Source: JALORV01 sp963724365 | Lineage (GTDB): Bacteria > Pseudomonadota > Gammaproteobacteria > Burkholderiales > Burkholderiaceae_F | Length of the DNA: 64,000 bases | NCBI GenBank assembly: GCA_963724365.1 | Contig: CAVRUR010000003.1 | Span: 401,093-465,092, forward strand | Direction of reading: 5' to 3' | Shown: in pieces, positions 27,047 through 34,914 of the stretch | Layout of the letters: the number at the start of each line of letters is the position of its first letter | Position numbering within the stretch: position 1 is the first letter of the stretch | Program-made: the position numbers and the translations under genes | The notes under the pieces: model-generated | The model's input: only the letters and a program-made list of their open reading frames with translations | What the model was told of the DNA's origin: nothing | Databases searched by the model: none

Positions 27047-27859
27047 TCAGCGCGGCGCAAACCCGTGTCGAGCCAGCACCGCCTGGCCCGCGGGCGACAG
27101 CACGAAGTCGACAAAGCGGCGCGCATCGTCGGGCGCGCCATTCAGGACGGTCACCCCGTAGCTGGCACTGACGTTGATCGCTTCCGGCACCGGCACGCTG
27201 CGCTGACCGGGCTGCTCGCGGACGGCGGTCACAGTGTTCGTGCAGTAGGTGAGGAACAAGTCGGCTGCGCCTTGCGCGACCAGCACGCCATAAATACTGC
27301 GATCGGCCGGCGGTGCCGGTGAGTTCGGCCCGCCCGTGAGTTGCAGCGCCTTGGCCGATAGTTTGCTGGCCGCACCGGCCACGCCGCTCTGTTCGATGCG
27401 CTCGAACACCTGAACCGCATAGTCGCCTGCCGGGTCTGCGCGCGGCGTGGAAACACCAAGCTTGAGCGCCGGGTCGAGAAATCGCTGCACCAGGGTGTCA
27501 GGCGTCACGTCGAGTCCGGGCCGCACCAGCACGCACATGGCATTGCGGGCGAAGCGCTGTACCGGACCGGATCGGCCGGCAGCCGCCAGCGCCTCGGGAT
27601 GCGTCATGTTTGCCGAGGCAAATACATCGGTGGCTTCGCCACCGGCGATGCGGTCCTTCAGCAGGCCCGAAGCGCCAAAAGTGAGCTTGACCTTGACCCC
27701 CGGCCGGGCGGCTTCGAATGCCGACGCGGTGTCGGTCAATGCGGAACGCAGGCTGCCGGCGGCATGCACGCGAACTTCGCTCGGCGCGGCTTGTGCAGAC
27801 GGAGTCATCGGAACGATCAGGCACGCGAGAAACGCCGCTGCATGGGCGCGGTTCAACAT
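27047..27859 (-). CDS. modA: Molybdate ABC transporter substrate-binding protein
   Basis: A 270-residue periplasmic binding protein with a signal peptide (cleavage after AQA near residue 24). The ModA pattern is clear: VHAAGSLRSALTD at the start of the mature protein, FGASGLLKDRIAGGEATDVFASAN and DPAGDYA. ModA binds molybdate or tungstate for the ModBC transporter. No modB or modC is next to it, which is unusual. The downstream oxidoreductase-like gene and upstream Mop protein support a molybdenum theme. A tungstate or other oxyanion ligand cannot be excluded. Confidence 0.88.
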   Translation of the reverse strand: MLNRAHAAAFLACLIVPMTPSAQAAPSEVRVHAAGSLRSALTDTASAFEAARPGVKVKLTFGASGLLKDRIAGGEATDVFASANMTHPEALAAAGRSGPVQRFARNAMCVLVRPGLDVTPDTLVQRFLDPALKLGVSTPRADPAGDYAVQVFERIEQSGVAGAASKLSAKALQLTGGPNSPAPPADRSIYGVLVAQGAADLFLTYCTNTVTAVREQPGQRSVPVPEAINVSASYGVTVLNGAPDDARRFVDFVLSPAGQAVLARHGFAPR

Positions 27860-28094
27860 GTCGGCGGACTCCGGAGTCGAAGTTGTGACGAGTACACGCA
27901 GCAGCGGATGGCCTGCGGTGACATCTTCACCAGCGTAAGCCCGCCAGGAGAACTCGGCGCCCCCGGTTCCCCTCCGACCTATGCTGGCCCGGACATATCG
28001 ACGCCGGGCTATCGCGGGGGTATGGGTCGCGCCGTGCTCTCTGTGCTGCCAACTTGAGTCCTTACGTCATCCGACTCCCCGGCTCGAGCTCCGG

Positions 28095-28523
28095 CTAGGC
28101 GTCGACTGCAATGAAGGCGCTCGATGCCTTGAACATGGCCGTGACCTCGTCACCTTTACGCAGACCCATGCTGCTGACGCTGCCGTTGGTGACGACTGCA
28201 ACCACCATCGCACCGCTGGGCAGTCGAACCAGCACTTCTGAATTGACCGCGCCTTCCTTCACGGCATCCACTTTGCCGTTCAACTGATTGCGCGCCGAGA
28301 AGCGCATGCCAGAGCTGCCACTGACGAGCAGGATCGACGATGCCTTGATGAGCACGATGGCCTTTGCGCCGACCTCCAGCTTGAGGGCCCGGCGGCTTTC
28401 GTGCGTGACCATCGACACGAGCTTCTGACCGGGAGCGAACTCGATCTCCACCTCGTCATTGATTGCGCCATTCCGAACTGCGGTAACGACCCCTCTGAAC
28501 TGGTTGCGTGCACTGGATTTCAT
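28095..28523 (-). CDS. Molybdopterin-binding (Mop/TOBE) protein with two repeats
   Basis: A 142-residue protein made of two Mop (TOBE) repeats of about 68 residues. Repeat 1 starts SARNQFRGVVTAVRNGAIND and repeat 2 starts SARNQLNGKVDAVKEGAVNS. Each ends with a VGAKAIVLIKASSILL- or KGDEVTAMFKASSAFI-like stretch. Such molbindins (ModG-like) store molybdate in the cytoplasm. It precedes modA on the same strand with a 235-base gap. The start ATG (MKSSARNQF) agrees with the repeat boundary. Confidence 0.92.
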   Translation of the reverse strand: MKSSARNQFRGVVTAVRNGAINDEVEIEFAPGQKLVSMVTHESRRALKLEVGAKAIVLIKASSILLVSGSSGMRFSARNQLNGKVDAVKEGAVNSEVLVRLPSGAMVVAVVTNGSVSSMGLRKGDEVTAMFKASSAFIAVDA

Positions 28524-28826
28524 GACCGGTCTTCCGTGAACAATTAGGGCGCGGATTATCCGCCAAGCGATGCTGTCGGTTTGTAGACCGGCAGCTGCGC
28601 CGTCGAATTCACCCGGCTGGACTTCGAAGTCAACCGCAGGGAAATTCGGAGGCGACCGGCCGCATTCCGTCCGGCCTCCGACATCGGGTGAAAAAGCACT
28701 GGCGCCGCCCCGGCAGTTGTCGCAAGATTGCAGGCCTCCTGGCCAGCACGCGGGGGTTCAACGCCGCAGGTCGGAGCTTGCCCTGTCCGAAGTGCCACGA
28801 AGCAGCATTCGAGCAAAGGAGGCGCC
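28524..28826. other. Intergenic region with an inverted repeat
   Basis: A 303-base gap between the divergent Mop gene and the DUF418 gene. It contains an 8-bp inverted repeat, TCGGAGGC (28646-28653) and GCCTCCGA (28674-28681), that could be a hairpin or operator. No Moco riboswitch-like fold could be recognised by eye. No gene is supported. Confidence 0.3.
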
Positions 28827-30071
28827 ATGCGCCAACTCGAAGGCCCGCTGTCCCCCACGGAACGCATCTTCACGCTGGATGTCGTGCGCGGCTTTGCGCT
28901 GCTCGGCATCCTCATCATGAACATGCCCGGCTTCGCCAATTCGTTCTTCATCGAAGCCGACGGCTCACACCTCTGGAGCGACCCGGTCGATCGGGCGGCC
29001 GAGGTGATCCGGGACATGCTGTTCTCGGGCAAGTTCAACAGCATGTTCAGCCTGTTGTTCGGTATCGGCTTCACTATCCAGTTCGCCCGCATGCAGGAAC
29101 TGGCCCCGGGGCACGCCACGCAGCTCTACCTGCGTCGACTGCTCGTGCTCCTGGCGGCGGGACTGGCACACGCGGCATTCTTCTGGACCGGCGACGTGCT
29201 GCACGTCTATGCCGCACTCGGCCTGCTGTTGCTGCTGGTGCTGCGGCACGCCAGCGATCGGATGATCATCGGTTTGATCATCCTGCTGATGCTGTATCCG
29301 GCGTTTTCCGGAGTCACACGACTGCTGGTGATGACGCCCGAGATCACGGCGCGCCTGGTGGCGGAGGCCATGGCCTTCGAAGCCTCCAACAACCTGGCCT
29401 ACGGCCAGGGCTCGTTTCTAGCTGCCGCCCGGGAGCACATTAGAGAGTTCGTCTACAACTACGACAACGTCTGGGGGTTGTGGGCGAACCTGGGCTTCTA
29501 CGTGCAGATGGCCACGACGATGCTCATCGGGGTGCTGATCGGCCGGCATCACTTCGAGCGGCGCATTCCGGAACTGATGCCGTGGGTGCGCAAGCTGCAG
29601 TGGTGGCTGCTCGGTGTCGGGCTGGTCTGCGCACTGGCGTTTGGAACCATCTTCCAGATCGAGCGTGCGCCCGGCCCGTCACCGCTGAAGGTTCTGGGAA
29701 GCATTACCTACGTACTCAGCCGCCTCAGCCTGATGCTCTTCTACGTGATGACGATCGTGAGGCTGGCGCAGCTGCCGGTGTGGCAGGCCCGCTTTGCGCC
29801 GATGGCGGCGGCCGGCAAGATGCCTCTGACCAACTACCTGATGCAGACGATGATCTGCACGGCACTGTTTTACGGGTGGGGGCTCGGATGGTGGGGCAAG
29901 GTCGGCCCGGCGGCCCAACTGGCATTGGCGCTGGGGATCTTCTTCCTGGTGCAGGTCCCCCTGAGCATGTTGTGGCTGCGCCGCTATCGCTGGGGGCCGC
30001 TCGAGTACGCGTGGCGCTTGGCGACTTACGGCAGGCTGCCGCACAAGCAACTCGCTTCATCCGCCGGCTGA
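28827..30071 (+). CDS. DUF418 family membrane protein
   Basis: A 414-residue integral membrane protein with about ten spans. The N-terminal LDVVRGFALLGILIMNM motif and the C-terminal AAGKMPLTNYLMQTMICTALF define the DUF418/YeiB family. The function is unknown; these proteins resemble acyltransferase-3-type membrane enzymes in topology. The start is set by an AAAGGAGG site 5 bases before the ATG at 28827; the open frame extends 33 codons further without one. It converges on the gene at 30163. Confidence 0.9.
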   Translation: MRQLEGPLSPTERIFTLDVVRGFALLGILIMNMPGFANSFFIEADGSHLWSDPVDRAAEVIRDMLFSGKFNSMFSLLFGIGFTIQFARMQELAPGHATQLYLRRLLVLLAAGLAHAAFFWTGDVLHVYAALGLLLLLVLRHASDRMIIGLIILLMLYPAFSGVTRLLVMTPEITARLVAEAMAFEASNNLAYGQGSFLAAAREHIREFVYNYDNVWGLWANLGFYVQMATTMLIGVLIGRHHFERRIPELMPWVRKLQWWLLGVGLVCALAFGTIFQIERAPGPSPLKVLGSITYVLSRLSLMLFYVMTIVRLAQLPVWQARFAPMAAAGKMPLTNYLMQTMICTALFYGWGLGWWGKVGPAAQLALALGIFFLVQVPLSMLWLRRYRWGPLEYAWRLATYGRLPHKQLASSAG

Positions 30072-30075
30072 AGTG

Positions 30076-30101
30076 CGGGCGCGCGAGATCTTCCTCGCGC
30101 C
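30076..30101. terminator. Hairpin between two convergent membrane protein genes
   Basis: GGGCGCGCGAG pairs with CTCGCGCC across an ATCTTC loop, allowing a small bulge. It lies 5 bases after the DUF418 stop and downstream of the convergent gene at 30163, so it could end both transcripts. No T run is present. Confidence 0.4.
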
Positions 30102-30162
30102 GGCCGCTGCTGCGCAGACCGTCTGCGTCCGGGTTGCCCGGTTCGCTCCTCGACAGTGCGAG

Positions 30163-30675
30163 TCAGGCCTTCGCCTTGCCAGAGTGGCCGAAGAACGTCG
30201 CCATCAGCTTGCCGGTCCCCATCACGCGGCCAAGCTCGCTCAGCACGCAGAAATTGAGTATCAGGACGAGCAGGACAATCTGGATGCCCCAGAAGTGCGG
30301 CCAGATAATGGTCGCGAGCAACTTCTCGTTGGCAGCCGCGAAGCCGCCGGCTTCCTTCCAGAAGTCGAAGAGGCGCTCGAGGTAGTGGATGAAGGTGGCA
30401 ATGACGAAATAGATCGCCGTCTTCCAGGCGACGTTGTACGCAAGCGGCTTGTCCGGAAAGCGGTTGATCGCCGGCAGCAGGTCGGCCAGCAGCACCGCCT
30501 TTCCCAGAATCAATGCGCCCATCGCGATCTGCCCCGAAGAAATGATCGGCAGCCCGGTGCCTTTCACCATCAGCGAACGGACCAGGGCGACGACGTGCAA
30601 CGCTATGAAGAAGTAGACCGTGGGTGGCAGCAGAGCAAGGAATTCTTCCTTGATCTTTTCGGAGACTTTACTCAT
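30163..30675 (-). CDS. Integral membrane protein, 170 aa, unknown
   Basis: A 170-residue protein with about four hydrophobic segments: near 17-35 (VYFFIALHVVALVRS), 47-66, 84-100 (TAIYFVIATFIHYL) and 125-147 (GIQIVLLVLILNFCVLSEL). The N-terminus is a charged cytoplasmic helix (SKVSEKIKEEFLAL). A strongly basic end (GKLMATFFGHSGKAKA) follows the last span. Conserved-looking His and Trp residues (IWPHFWG) sit in the third loop. The family is not recognised. It precedes a GST gene on the other side, both on the minus strand. Confidence 0.7.
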   Translation of the reverse strand: MSKVSEKIKEEFLALLPPTVYFFIALHVVALVRSLMVKGTGLPIISSGQIAMGALILGKAVLLADLLPAINRFPDKPLAYNVAWKTAIYFVIATFIHYLERLFDFWKEAGGFAAANEKLLATIIWPHFWGIQIVLLVLILNFCVLSELGRVMGTGKLMATFFGHSGKAKA

Positions 30676-30741
30676 CTGCGTCGACTCCTCGGTCCTCGTG
30701 CGGCAGCCGTCGGGCTACGGTCGATGATGTCAGCTAGAGGC

Positions 30742-31353
30742 TCAAGTCTTCGCGTACCAGGACTTCACGCCCGGATGGTCGCGCACCGCATCGTGCACCC
30801 GCATCAGCCTGGGGTAAGCGGCAAAGATCGTGGCGGGAACGTGATCGACCTTGCCGCCCAGGAACCAGCGCACAGCCATGTGGAGCTTGAGGTCCACGAC
30901 ATGGAGCTTTGCACCAGCGAAGAATGGCTCGCCGAGAATGTTCTTCTCCGCTGATCTCGCCCACGCCGGCAGGAAGCCCGCGACAAGTGCCTCGCGCGCC
31001 GCCCGCTTCTCGTCGGCGTCCTTCATGCGCATGGACGGCCCGACGGCGGCGCGGAGATCCTCCACGTGCTGCATCATTCCTTCGTGGCGCGCGGCGTCGA
31101 AGTCGTCGATCGGGTGGAGGCCGTAGCGGCGGCCGATCAGCACCAGGATCGCGTTCGATTGCGCGAGCGGTGCGTGGTCCGGCAGCACGAGGACGGGCAT
31201 AGCGCCGTAGGGCATCTGCTCCTTCAACGCGGGCCAGTCGGCGGACTTGATGCGCTCGTCTTCGAAGTCGACACCGGCGAGGTGCAGGGCGAGGCGACAC
31301 TCCTCGCCGCGGCTCACGGGAGCGTCGAAGTAGATCAGCTTGGGCTTGTTCAT
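30742..31353 (-). CDS. Glutathione S-transferase
   Basis: A 203-residue GST-like protein. The N-terminal thioredoxin fold reads KPKLIYFDAPVSRGEECRLALHLAG, and the cis-Pro with its following strand is GAMPVLVLPDHAPLAQSNAIL, where Gln-Ser contacts glutathione. The C-terminal all-alpha domain covers about 85-200. The pattern resembles sigma/alpha-type and bacterial short GSTs. The ATG at 31353 fits the fold start; the longer open frame upstream has no support. Substrate unknown. Confidence 0.87.
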   Translation of the reverse strand: MNKPKLIYFDAPVSRGEECRLALHLAGVDFEDERIKSADWPALKEQMPYGAMPVLVLPDHAPLAQSNAILVLIGRRYGLHPIDDFDAARHEGMMQHVEDLRAAVGPSMRMKDADEKRAAREALVAGFLPAWARSAEKNILGEPFFAGAKLHVVDLKLHMAVRWFLGGKVDHVPATIFAAYPRLMRVHDAVRDHPGVKSWYAKT

Positions 31354-31619
31354 GCAGTACAACGTAGCACAACGACCGGTGCTTGTCGGCTGGCGTCCCA
31401 GGCGATCGCTCGACATGCTCCCCGAGCGCGGAGCGCACCGCCGCGTACGGCCCAAATTTGCTCGATCGGTTGAAGCGGAAGTAGACGCTCCCGCTCAGCT
31501 TCAATGCGGTTCCAGATCGTCACGTACGCCCACTTCTGAGCGCCGGTCGCCGCGGGGACCAACTTCAGGGTGAACGCCCCGGTGAATGCCGGGCCTCGAA
31601 CAAGTGACGGGCGCTCTGC

Positions 31620-32621
31620 CTAGACACTTTCGATGAGTTGACTCACTGCAGCCCGGTCACGCAATTTCACGTTGCGTCCTTCGACTTCGAGCATCCCAGC
31701 GCGCTGAAATTGCGAGAGGATCCGGCTCACGGTTTCCAGCTTCAGGCCCAGGTAACTCCCGATCTCCTTTCGCGTCATTCGCAGGACGTACTCGGACGAT
31801 GAATAGCCGTGGGCTTTATACCGTTGCGACAAGTCGAGCAAGAAGAATGCGACCCGCTGTTCAGCGCACATTGTTCCAAGCATGAGCATGACGGCGTAGG
31901 CTCGACTGCACTCCTTAGATAGCAATTTGTGCACGTCGTGGCCGAACTCATAGCTGAGTCGCGCCCGATTCTCGATTTCGTCGAACGGCAGCCGAAAGGC
32001 CTCCATGTCTTCGAGCGCGATCGCCTCGCACTCGTGGAGTTCAGAGGCAATACCGTCCATGCCAACGATTTCGCCGACCATGTAGAAGCCAGCGATCTGA
32101 TCGTGCCCGCCTTTTGCAAGCAAGACGGTCTTGCACGAACCGTACCGTATTGCATACAGGGCATCGAACTTGTCCCCGACTCGAAACAGCACATCTCCCT
32201 TCTGGAACCGCGTCGGCACCGGCAGGCGCTTGCTGGATGGCCTCATTCCCGGTTCTGCTCCGGCGCAGAAGCATGAGTCGGTCAGCTTCCACGTCGGAAA
32301 CGGCGCGGCGCTCCGAGTCACCTCGTGCTCGCACCTAGACTCCTGACTACGGGGCTCTCCAGTGGCTTTGGTAAGGACTTCAACCAGATGCTGTGCAGCA
32401 ATGGCCGCTTGCTGGCTTGAAACCAGTGCTCGCTTGAGGCTCTCCACTTGCGCAAGCGCTTGCTGCAAGCGCAGATGCCGACCGACAGCAGCGACAGGAG
32501 TAAGCCTGCTGAGTGTGCTGGACAGTGACGCACGCCGCCGCGTGTCATCCCGTCCCCGTGGGCTGCCAATAGCTTGGCTCGTACCCATCCAGTCTCCCGT
32601 TGAACGCTTTGCCGAAACCAA
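31620..32621 (-). CDS. Crp/Fnr-family regulator with an extended N-terminus
   Basis: Residues about 130-333 align with FNR: a cNMP-binding-like barrel (FQKGDVLFRVGDKFDALYAI, GFYMVGEIVGMDGI), a dimer helix and an HTH with KEIGSYLGLKLETVSRIL. The E-x-x-S-R triad predicts an FNR-type box (TTGAT-N4-ATCAA). The Cys set differs from E. coli FNR: two Cys lie close together before the barrel (SCFCAG), but the position of FNR Cys122 is Ala (MEAFRLPF). A classical 4Fe-4S sensor is therefore doubtful. The first 100 residues are polar and coiled-coil-like, and the true start may be further in. Confidence 0.82.
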   Translation of the reverse strand: MVSAKRSTGDWMGTSQAIGSPRGRDDTRRRASLSSTLSRLTPVAAVGRHLRLQQALAQVESLKRALVSSQQAAIAAQHLVEVLTKATGEPRSQESRCEHEVTRSAAPFPTWKLTDSCFCAGAEPGMRPSSKRLPVPTRFQKGDVLFRVGDKFDALYAIRYGSCKTVLLAKGGHDQIAGFYMVGEIVGMDGIASELHECEAIALEDMEAFRLPFDEIENRARLSYEFGHDVHKLLSKECSRAYAVMLMLGTMCAEQRVAFFLLDLSQRYKAHGYSSSEYVLRMTRKEIGSYLGLKLETVSRILSQFQRAGMLEVEGRNVKLRDRAAVSQLIESV

Positions 32622-32906
32622 GGGAAATGCGATTCCAACCCCACCCCGAGGCAGCGTAGGCTTGGCACGGGGGTAGTAACAGTGCGGTAGCGCACATAGG
32701 GATCCGGCACATGCGGAGGAGCGACATTGAAGGCTGCTCGCCGGTGAAACTCGAGACCGGTCCTGGCGGGCCCCCCGCCGACAGTCACCTAGCGGCCGCC
32801 GGAGGAAGCGCGTAGGGAAATCTCGATCAGCCCACGGTGGTCGATGCGGACGTCAGCACTGATGCAGGGCCAAAGTCGTGGCCTCTGGGGGCTTACTGAG
32901 GGTGAC
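32622..32906. other. Intergenic region, nothing recognised
   Basis: A 285-base gap between two minus-strand genes (the FNR-like gene and the ferritin-like gene). A few short frames are open by chance. No repeat, RNA gene or clear promoter was seen. Confidence 0.3.
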
Positions 32907-33773
32907 TTACTGCCGCCCTGCCGCCAGCCGCAGCACGCCACCGAGCAGCGCCGCCGCCCATCCGTTCAAGCGTGCGGGCAGCGCCAGCGGCTTGAGCAGC
33001 ATCTTGGTCGACATCGCGATCGGCAGCTTCGGCGTGATGCGCGCGCGCAGGTTGCGCTGGAATGCCTTGTAGTCCGCAGCCGTGCACGGCCGTTCGGGAA
33101 AGCGGCCGTTCCAGGCATGTCGGAAAGCGATGTCGCCGTCGTCGTCGAACGCCTCCAGCACGCGCCGCAGTTCAGCCCGCGCCACGCGCCAGCGCGGCGG
33201 CCGGCCGTGAGCGCTGCAGTAGCGCCGGTAGGCGTCGTAGAAGTAGGAGTAGTGGCGCACTTCGTCGCTCTTGAGGTGCGCGGTGATCTCGCGCAGCACC
33301 GGCTCGTCGCTGTAGTCGTGCAGCATCTGGTACATCGTCGCGGTGCCGGTCTCGACCACGCAGCGCGCCGCCATTTCCAGCGCGCGCGAGGGTTCGAGTT
33401 CCTCCTGCGTGCAGGCGGCCGCGTACTCCGGATAGAAGCCGCCGAAGGCGCGCTCCCAGCTGAACTCCGGCCAGACCGCCTCGACGTACGCGCGCAGCGC
33501 CGCGCCGTGCTGCAGCTCTTCGGGCTGCCAGTGCGCGCGCAGCCAGGCGGCCAGTTCGGCGTCGCCGGCGTAGTACTCGATCAGGTTGGAGGCGTAGTGA
33601 TGCGTGGCCGCCTCGACCAGCGCCGAGGTCGCGAGCACGAAGTACAGCGTGTCGTCGCCGCGGACCCGGTCGGGTTCGAGCCGAGTGAAATCGATGTCGG
33701 CGAGCCGCCAGGGCAACCCCTGCGCGGCCGCACCGGTTGCCGATGTGGCGACGGTCGGGTGAACGGTACTCAC
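32907..33773 (-). CDS. Ferritin-like diiron protein, 288 aa
   Basis: A helical protein with metal-ligand patterns of the ferritin-like/diiron group: EELQHG near residue 85, SDEVRHYSYFYDAY near 170, and another acidic helix (ALEMAARCVVETGT) between them. Similar proteins are annotated as ferritin-like or acyl-desaturase-like, with unknown substrate. A C-terminal basic stretch and short hydrophobic helix follow (ALLGGVLRLAAGRQ). The GTG at 33773 (VSTVHPTVATS) is chosen as start; the frame is open another 32 codons upstream but reads as non-coding. It is divergent from the solute-binding protein gene. Confidence 0.75.
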   Translation of the reverse strand: MSTVHPTVATSATGAAAQGLPWRLADIDFTRLEPDRVRGDDTLYFVLATSALVEAATHHYASNLIEYYAGDAELAAWLRAHWQPEELQHGAALRAYVEAVWPEFSWERAFGGFYPEYAAACTQEELEPSRALEMAARCVVETGTATMYQMLHDYSDEPVLREITAHLKSDEVRHYSYFYDAYRRYCSAHGRPPRWRVARAELRRVLEAFDDDGDIAFRHAWNGRFPERPCTAADYKAFQRNLRARITPKLPIAMSTKMLLKPLALPARLNGWAAALLGGVLRLAAGRQ

Positions 33774-33880
33774 GTTCTGTGCAATGTGATGTTCTTGTGA
33801 CAGAAGTCTAACGGCTGCGCGCGGGAGGCCCGGAAACGCGTAGAGTCGCCGTCTTTGGCCATGGCCCACGGGGCATCCCT

Positions 33881-34912
33881 TTGAAGACCTCGGTCATCGC
33901 GGCCGTATGCGTCGCCGTCGTCGGCGCCCTGTTGGCGCCCCCGGCGCAGGCCGCCAGCGAAACGCTCACGCGCGTACGCAACAACCAGGTCCTGCGCTGC
34001 GGTATCGGCGAGAACCTCGCCGGCTTTTCGGAGAAGGACGCCTCCGGTCGCTATCGCGGCTTCAACGTCGACTTCTGTCGGGCCGTGGCAGCGGCCGTCC
34101 TCGGCGATCCGGCCAAGGTCGCGTACACCCCGGTGAGCCCGGTGGCGCGCTTTCCGCTGCTGCTCTCGGGCCAGGTCGACCTCTTGTCGCACACGACCAC
34201 CTGGACCCTTGCTCGCGAGGGCGGGATCGGACTTTCCTTTCCCGGCATCTACTACTACGACAGCCAGGCGTTCATCGTGCCGCGGGCGGGCGGCGCGCGA
34301 CGGCTCGAGGACCTCAAAGACGCGAAAGTCTGTGTCGTGAAAAGTACGACGCACGTCGCCCGACTCGACGACGCGTTTGCCACCCGAAAGATCGCCTACG
34401 TGCCGCTCGTACAGGACTCGCTGACCACCGCGACCGCGGCGTTCTTCGAGGGCCGTTGCCAGGCCTTGACCTCGGACCACTCGACGCTGTGGACGCTGCG
34501 ATTGCGCGCGCCCGGTGGTGCCGAGCGCTACGACATATTGCCCGAGCTGATCTCGCGCGAGCCGCTCGCCCCCGTCGTGCGCCGCGGCGACGAGCAGTGG
34601 ACCATCATCGTGCGCTGGGTGCTCAACGCGCTCGTCATCGCCGAACAGCAGGGACTCACGGCCGCCACTGTCCGCCGTGCGCTCGACGATCCGAACAACC
34701 TGGTCCTGCGCCGGTCCGTTGCCGAAATCCGCTCAGCCTCTCGAGCCCTCGGCCTCGAAGGAGACTGGTACGTGCGCGTGATCGAGGCAGGCGGCAACTA
34801 CGGCGAAATCTTCGAGCGCAACCTCGGAACCGGCAGTCCGCTGCGCATGGAACGCGGCCAGAACCGGCTCTGGACCGAGGGCGGGTTGCTCTACGCGCCG
34901 CCGGGACGCTGA
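33881..34912 (+). CDS. Amino-acid ABC-type solute-binding protein, orphan
   Basis: A 343-residue periplasmic binding protein with a signal peptide (cleavage near AQAA, residue 24). The SBP_bac_3 pattern is clear: QVLRCGIGENLAGFSEKDA, RGFNVDFCRAVAAAV, TTTWTLAREGGIGL and VVKSTTH. It is of the long AapJ type that binds general L-amino acids. The start codon is TTG with no strong binding site. No ABC permease or ATPase follows; instead an ion-transporter gene begins two bases after its stop, which is an unusual pairing. Confidence 0.85.
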   Translation: MKTSVIAAVCVAVVGALLAPPAQAASETLTRVRNNQVLRCGIGENLAGFSEKDASGRYRGFNVDFCRAVAAAVLGDPAKVAYTPVSPVARFPLLLSGQVDLLSHTTTWTLAREGGIGLSFPGIYYYDSQAFIVPRAGGARRLEDLKDAKVCVVKSTTHVARLDDAFATRKIAYVPLVQDSLTTATAAFFEGRCQALTSDHSTLWTLRLRAPGGAERYDILPELISREPLAPVVRRGDEQWTIIVRWVLNALVIAEQQGLTAATVRRALDDPNNLVLRRSVAEIRSASRALGLEGDWYVRVIEAGGNYGEIFERNLGTGSPLRMERGQNRLWTEGGLLYAPPGR

Positions 34913-34914
34913 AC

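Noticed and set aside
28524..28826. A molybdenum cofactor riboswitch upstream of the Mop gene
   Set aside because: An inverted repeat is present, but the conserved Moco RNA elements could not be recognised.
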